The position numbers and the translations under genes were made by a program. From Hominimerdicola alba (GTDB taxonomy: Bacteria; Bacillota; Clostridia; Oscillospirales; Ruminococcaceae): a stretch of DNA of 64,000 bases. Below the pieces are notes generated by a model. That model did not search any database. It saw only the letters and a program-made list of their open reading frames with translations, and was not told the DNA's origin. This document shows, piece after piece, positions 60,053-64,000 of the stretch; within the stretch, counting starts at the first letter, position 1, and every line of letters begins with the position of its first letter. The stretch is from the NCBI RefSeq assembly GCF_900109655.1, contig NZ_FOAT01000007.1:62001-126000 (forward strand), written 5' to 3'.

Positions 60053-62320
60053 TTACTGATTTTCCGTTTCCCCGTTATCCTCTAACGAAAGCTGACCTAG
60101 GTCATCGCCGTAGGCGCTCTGCATAAGCATCGTCCTGAGTGCGGTGCATCTTCGGTTCTTGCCGTTATTCATTATCATGAAGCCTATCCTCTGGGCCGTG
60201 CCCAGTATCACCAGCAGTTTCTTCGCCCTTGTGACCGCGGTGTACAGCAGATTTCGGTAGTAGAGGCTGTCCATGCCGTCATAAAGTGTGAGTATCACCG
60301 CATCGTACTCAGAGCCCTGGCTTTTATGTACCGTGACAGCGTAGGCAAGTTCAAGGTCGTCAAGCATTTCGCCGCTGTAATCGGCTATCCTGCCGTCAAA
60401 ATCTATGGTGACTATCTTCAGCAAAGGTCTGACACCTATCACAATGCCGATATCGCCGTTGTAGACACCCTTTCCGTTTTCCTCTTTTCCGCCGTCAGTT
60501 TTCGTCCAGCTTATCTCGTAGTTGTTCTTCGTCTGCATGACCTTGTCACCCACGCGGTAGATGGCGTAAGGCGTTTTCAGCTCGTCCTTTTTCTTGTCGG
60601 CAGGATTCAGCTCCTCCTGCAATATCTTGTTCAGCTCGGGAGTGCCGATGCGCCCCTGTCTTGTGGGGGAAAGCACCTGAATATCCCTTATGGGGGAAAA
60701 GCCGTACTTCTTCGGCAGCCTGTCACTGCAAAGCTCCACCAGAGTTGTGTAGATATCCTCAGCTTCGGGGCGGCGCAGGTAGACAAAATCCCTATCCCGC
60801 TTTTTGAGATCTATCATATTTCCCGAAACTATCCTGTGGGCGTTCATGACTATGTCTGATTCCTGTGCCTGCCTGAAAACTTCCGTCAGCCTGACCACCG
60901 ACATAACTCCGCTGTCGATGATATCCTGCAATACATTTCCGGGACCCACAGGCGGAAGCTGGTCGCTGTCCCCCACGAGTATCAGTTTACAAGTAACACT
61001 CAGTGCCCGCAGAAGCGCTTCAAACAGCACGCTGTCCACCATGGACATCTCGTCCACCACCATGACCTCGCAATCCAGAAGGTCGTCCTCATCGTGTACG
61101 AACATCATTCTGTCGTCGTCCGACGGGATAACTTCCAGCATACGGTGGATAGTCTTGGCTTCAAATCCTGTCATATCGCTTATGCGCTTTGCCGCACGAC
61201 CTGTGGGCGCGGCTATCATTACATCAAGCCCCTGCTGTTCAAACAGTGAGATTATGGCGTTCAGGGTAGTGGTCTTGCCTGTGCCGGGACCGCCCGTCAG
61301 CACAAGAAAGCCCTCGGATATGGCAAGATTTATCGCCTTTCTCTGCTTCTCCTCGTACTTGATGCCGCTCTCCTGCTCCTCCATGTCGATTATCTCGGAG
61401 TAGTCTATCTTGTTATCGTGGGTTATACTGCGCATAACTTCCAGTCGGCGGGAGATATACTCCTCAGCCTTGTAATAGCAGTGGAGCATGGCGTAATTCA
61501 CGCCGCTGATATCCAGCTCGAATATATCCTGCTCCGATATAGCGACTTCTTTCACCTTGTCGAAAAGCTCTCCGCTGACATTCAGCAGGCGCACAGTTTC
61601 ACGCTTCAATACTTCCATGGGGATACAGGTATGACCGCCCTCACGCGCCGCACTTCTCAGCACGAAAGCCATACCCGCCCTTATCCTCTGCTCGCTGTCG
61701 CGGGGTATAGCCTCGCTTTCGGCTATCTCGTCCGCCTTTGCAAAAGCGAGCTCGATACCATCGGTACAGAGTATGTATGGGTTTGACTTTATCAGACCTT
61801 CCGCCGCATTGCCCAGCTTTCTCCAGGCGCGCACCCCGAATTTCGTGGCAACTCCGTTCTTGCTCATGTAGACCAGCAGAGCACGCGCCGCAAAGGTCTT
61901 TTTGAAATCATCATGTATCGCATCGGCTTTTTTGGGGTCTATGCCCTTGACTTCCGTGAGCTTCTCGGGCTCGTTCTCGATAATCTCAAGTGTCTTGCCG
62001 CCAAATGCCGCCACCAGCCTTTTTGCCATAACAGGATTCACCGAATCCAGCGCACCGCTGACAAGATACCTGAGTATCGAAGCCTCCCCCGTGGGCAAAC
62101 TTCTCTCGAACATCTGAACTTTGAACTGCCTACCGAAAGTGCGGTGCTTCACGTATTCACCTGTGAGTATTACGCTTTCGCCCTCTTCGATGTTGCCAAG
62201 CTCACCCACAGCCTTTATCAGGTCGTCCCCCGTGTTTACGTCGATCACACAGAAGCTTCCGTCATCGCTCTTGAACTGAACGCGGTCTACCTCGCCCTCT
62301 ATCTTTTCCGCTTCACTCAT
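60053..62320 (-). CDS. recD2: RecD2 family ATP-dependent helicase
   Basis: A 755-residue SF1B 5'-3' DNA helicase. N-terminal OB-like domain (1-80), helix-hairpin-helix segment (about 90-140, [13 protein letters not shown] and [12 protein letters not shown]), then the motor: Walker [11 protein letters not shown] (343-352), motif [11 protein letters not shown], motif [16 protein letters not shown] and C-terminal [12 protein letters not shown] and [10 protein letters not shown]. RecBC-independent repair of stalled forks is the known role of the family. GGGAGGTCAAAA fixes ATG 62320; a long upstream extension to 62467 overlaps the previous gene and is rejected. It overlaps the preceding small gene by 8 bp. 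Confidence 0.94.
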   Translation of the reverse strand: MSEAEKIEGEVDRVQFKSDDGSFCVIDVNTGDDLIKAVGELGNIEEGESVILTGEYVKHRTFGRQFKVQMFERSLPTGEASILRYLVSGALDSVNPVMAKRLVAAFGGKTLEIIENEPEKLTEVKGIDPKKADAIHDDFKKTFAARALLVYMSKNGVATKFGVRAWRKLGNAAEGLIKSNPYILCTDGIELAFAKADEIAESEAIPRDSEQRIRAGMAFVLRSAAREGGHTCIPMEVLKRETVRLLNVSGELFDKVKEVAISEQDIFELDISGVNYAMLHCYYKAEEYISRRLEVMRSITHDNKIDYSEIIDMEEQESGIKYEEKQRKAINLAISEGFLVLTGGPGTGKTTTLNAIISLFEQQGLDVMIAAPTGRAAKRISDMTGFEAKTIHRMLEVIPSDDDRMMFVHDEDDLLDCEVMVVDEMSMVDSVLFEALLRALSVTCKLILVGDSDQLPPVGPGNVLQDIIDSGVMSVVRLTEVFRQAQESDIVMNAHRIVSGNMIDLKKRDRDFVYLRRPEAEDIYTTLVELCSDRLPKKYGFSPIRDIQVLSPTRQGRIGTPELNKILQEELNPADKKKDELKTPYAIYRVGDKVMQTKNNYEISWTKTDGGKEENGKGVYNGDIGIVIGVRPLLKIVTIDFDGRIADYSGEMLDDLELAYAVTVHKSQGSEYDAVILTLYDGMDSLYYRNLLYTAVTRAKKLLVILGTAQRIGFMIMNNGKNRRCTALRTMLMQSAYGDDLGQLSLEDNGETENQ

Positions 62321-62660
62321 TTTTGACCTCCCATGTGTCCGCCTTGACCTGCTTATCTTTCTGCCCGCAGATGATATCTGCAAGCTCATCTGCCGCCGCA
62401 AGGATAATTCCATACTCCGCGGCAAATTCCCGTATACGTCGGCTGAATCTGCCGTCAGTGCTGACAAGTATCACCTTTTTACCGTACTCCCCTGCCGCTT
62501 CCTCGTCCCTGATGATACCGAGGATATCCTCTTCGCAAGATATATCTTCACCATACCGCACAACTACCGCGGCGCGGCATTTTCTCTTTCTGCTTGATAT
62601 CATCTGCACCGCCAGCGAAAACGCCGTCAGCAGAAATATCATCACCGCAACTACTGCCAT
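62313..62660 (-). CDS. Small membrane-anchored protein upstream of recD2
   Basis: A 115-residue protein with one N-terminal helix (about 2-20), a basic stretch (SSRKRKCR) and a soluble part that resembles a small Rossmann/PIN-like fold: AAVVVRYGEDISCEEDILG, KKVILVSTDGRFSRRIREFAAEYGIIL. No family name recognised. GGGGGTGAGCCT precedes the ATG. Its stop overlaps the recD2 start by 8 bp, so expression is coupled to that helicase. Confidence 0.65.
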   Translation of the reverse strand: MAVVAVMIFLLTAFSLAVQMISSRKRKCRAAVVVRYGEDISCEEDILGIIRDEEAAGEYGKKVILVSTDGRFSRRIREFAAEYGIILAAADELADIICGQKDKQVKADTWEVKNE

Positions 62661-62705
62661 AGGCTCACCCCCATATATCCTATGCCCGCGAGCCTAAAAC
62701 GTTAC

Positions 62706-62739
62706 GCCCCCAAGACCCGCAAACCGCGGTCTCGAGGGC
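62706..62739 (-). terminator. Terminator after the zinc-ribbon gene
   Basis: GCCCTCGAGACCGCG pairs with CGGGTCTTGGGGGC on the minus strand with two mismatches; a short TTTT lies a few bases beyond. Moderate strength. Confidence 0.6.
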
Positions 62740-62749
62740 ATTAACAACA

Positions 62750-63532
62750 TCACTTGTCGATTTTCAGAGATTTATATATATCGTCCATTTGATTTTTCAT
62801 CTTGTCCTTGCGTTCGCTTGAACACAGCACGCTGAACTGATATACTTTCTCGTCAACTACCTCGATATGCATCTCAACGTAGTTGTTGGTCATGGCAGTA
62901 TCATTATATGTGAATTTGAGCACGCCGTTCTTATTTTCGATAAGCTCGTAATCTTTAAGCTGTTCGGTGAATGTTTCATCCAGTCCATCGGCAAAATCCG
63001 TTTTCAGCGTTACCAGCTTATCCTTGCCGTCATAGTACTCCATCAGCGCATCAACGTCATTTGAAGCGGGAGTCATGCCAAGTTCGGGAATGAGTGTCGT
63101 CACATCATATATCACATAGGTGAATTCAATATCTGTATTTGCAAAGGATCTGCATTTTTCAGACCTCAGGACTTCAAAGGTAAAATCATCCACCTCCCTC
63201 ATGGAGGCCGGGAGTGTTGCCTCGAAGCCGTCAACCTTTATCGTTGTACGTTTTCTGTCGTATATAAAGAACACCAGTGTGAATATCGCAAGTGCCAGTG
63301 CTATCAGGATACAACTGATCATTTTCGGATCAATACTCGCAAAGATAGTTCCGCGCCTCTCCTTTACGGTTATACCGCCGAACTGCTCTGCTTTCTGCCT
63401 GAATTGATCCTGTGGAGTTATTCCCTTGTTCAGGCTGACTTTATTATCAACGTCAACTCTTATGGTATCACCACAGTTATTGCATATCTTATCGCCGTCA
63501 TTTATGACTGCTCCGCAGGTCTTGCAAACCAT
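62750..63532 (-). CDS. Zinc-ribbon membrane protein
   Basis: A 260-residue protein with an N-terminal four-Cys zinc ribbon (CKTCG and CNNCG, residues 3-20), a cytoplasmic linker, one membrane helix (about 73-91) and an external domain of about 165 residues starting TIKVDGFEATLPASMREVDD. The layout (zinc ribbon, helix, external beta domain) is common in Firmicutes proteins of unknown function. The upstream neighbour, cut by the window end, has a similar external domain (FGDISITFPQKLKVE), so the two may be paralogues. Function not known. Confidence 0.72.
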   Translation of the reverse strand: MVCKTCGAVINDGDKICNNCGDTIRVDVDNKVSLNKGITPQDQFRQKAEQFGGITVKERRGTIFASIDPKMISCILIALALAIFTLVFFIYDRKRTTIKVDGFEATLPASMREVDDFTFEVLRSEKCRSFANTDIEFTYVIYDVTTLIPELGMTPASNDVDALMEYYDGKDKLVTLKTDFADGLDETFTEQLKDYELIENKNGVLKFTYNDTAMTNNYVEMHIEVVDEKVYQFSVLCSSERKDKMKNQMDDIYKSLKIDK

Positions 63533-63544
63533 AACTCCGCCCCC

Positions 63545-64000
63545 TTAGTTTTTGTATTCTATGGAATCATACATCTTTTTGAATTTGCTTATATACTTAT
63601 TTTCGTTTTCTGTACGGCAGTATGCAATGTACATATAACAATTATCATCCCTCAGATCGATCATCATGTCGCAGAAATGATTTTCGCCATCTACATCACA
63701 GTAGAACCTGAGGTGGTTATCAAGCTGATCCTTTCTCTTATAATTTTTCAGGCTTTTTTCAAAGCCACTGTCCATAAGAGTAAAAATCAAGTTGTATAAA
63801 GCCTCGTTGTTATCTTTTCCAAGGTTTAAAGCACTTGTATTTTTTTTAATATAAGCAAACCTCATTTTCCCGTTCGAGTACATATGTGAGTCATCCGCAT
63901 CTATACTATCAAACACAGAGCTCGTTTCCACTTTCAGTTTCTGCGGAAAAGTAATGCTGATATCTCCGAAGCTTTCTTTATGCTCGGAATTCATGTTATA
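63545..64000 (-). CDS. Protein of unknown function, probably truncated by the window end
   Basis: 149 residues from ATG 63994, but the frame stays open to the window edge and no ribosome binding site is visible in the 6 bases left, so the true start probably lies outside. The visible part begins NSEHKESFGDISITFPQKL and resembles the external domain of the zinc-ribbon protein that follows 12 bp later; an N-terminal zinc ribbon and helix would be expected upstream. No function assigned. Confidence 0.6.
   Translation of the reverse strand, partial: YNMNSEHKESFGDISITFPQKLKVETSSVFDSIDADDSHMYSNGKMRFAYIKKNTSALNLGKDNNEALYNLIFTLMDSGFEKSLKNYKRKDQLDNHLRFYCDVDGENHFCDMMIDLRDDNCYMYIAYCRTENENKYISKFKKMYDSIEYKN

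Noticed and set aside
1-64000. rRNA or tRNA genes
   Set aside because: Nothing resembling conserved rRNA segments or a tRNA cloverleaf with a T-loop GGTTCGAATCC-type sequence was found while reading both strands.

Overview
The window looks like a chromosomal segment of an anaerobic, fibre-degrading Ruminococcus (R. albus-like Clostridia). The evidence is a two-repeat type I dockerin on a secreted protein, a lipoprotein GH5 glucanase, a GH16 licheninase with a ricin-type C-terminus, a GH39 xylosidase, a GH127 arabinofuranosidase, Firmicutes-style GGAGG ribosome binding sites and sharp TTGACA-17-TATAAT promoters. This is inference from gene content; no rRNA or tRNA gene is present to confirm it.

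Layout. 1-950: gene-free, AT-rich, decayed. 951-10694 (minus): ten-gene surface polysaccharide operon (aminotransferase, phosphoglycosyl transferase, acetyltransferase, PLP enzyme, ATP-grasp ligase, two GT4 transferases, polymerase, CDP-glycerol-type transferase, LicD). It is driven from a promoter at 11017-11045 through a structured leader of about 316 nt. 11.3-13.6 kb (plus): membrane S41 protease and a small membrane protein. 13.6-16.9 kb (minus): lipoprotein with tandem cystatin-like QVVAG domains, ECF sigma factor, anti-sigma factor, DUF2625 protein. 17.05-19.4 kb (plus): cyclic-di-GMP-I riboswitch with terminator, a MITE-like palindrome, then a dockerin-bearing surface protein.

19.6-34.2 kb: an AT-rich surface-protein island. 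Three large secreted multidomain proteins (two with VWA and thrombospondin type 3 calcium repeats) are each followed, within 1 nt or overlapping, by a small membrane-anchored protein. A rhodanese lipoprotein, a CPBP protease and a secreted beta-rich protein share the region. This effector/partner arrangement is the best candidate here for an undescribed system.

35-43.4 kb: lipoprotein phospholipase D-like enzyme and AraC regulator divergent from the GH5 glucanase, with 21-bp-spaced operator repeats; GH16 licheninase with a similar promoter layout; an orphan C-C bond lyase; a PAS-degenerate GGDEF-EAL phosphodiesterase. 43.8-49.8 kb: FtsX-type ABC transporter, a 320-bp palindromic region, a two-component system and a GAD-like/DUF1851 immunity-like gene. 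49.9-58.9 kb: sugar ABC importer without an ATPase plus GH39, a PP2A-like phosphatase, a small MecA-like protein and GH127. 58.9-64 kb: macrodomain protein, RecD2 helicase and small zinc-ribbon/membrane proteins, the last cut by the window end.

How it fits together: lignocellulose glycosidases with local transport and AraC-type control, envelope polysaccharide synthesis, and secreted proteins probably used for adhesion or competition. Cyclic-di-GMP links the riboswitch-controlled dockerin protein to a phosphodiesterase encoded 24 kb away. A family of about 80-bp REP-like palindromes sits downstream of several genes.
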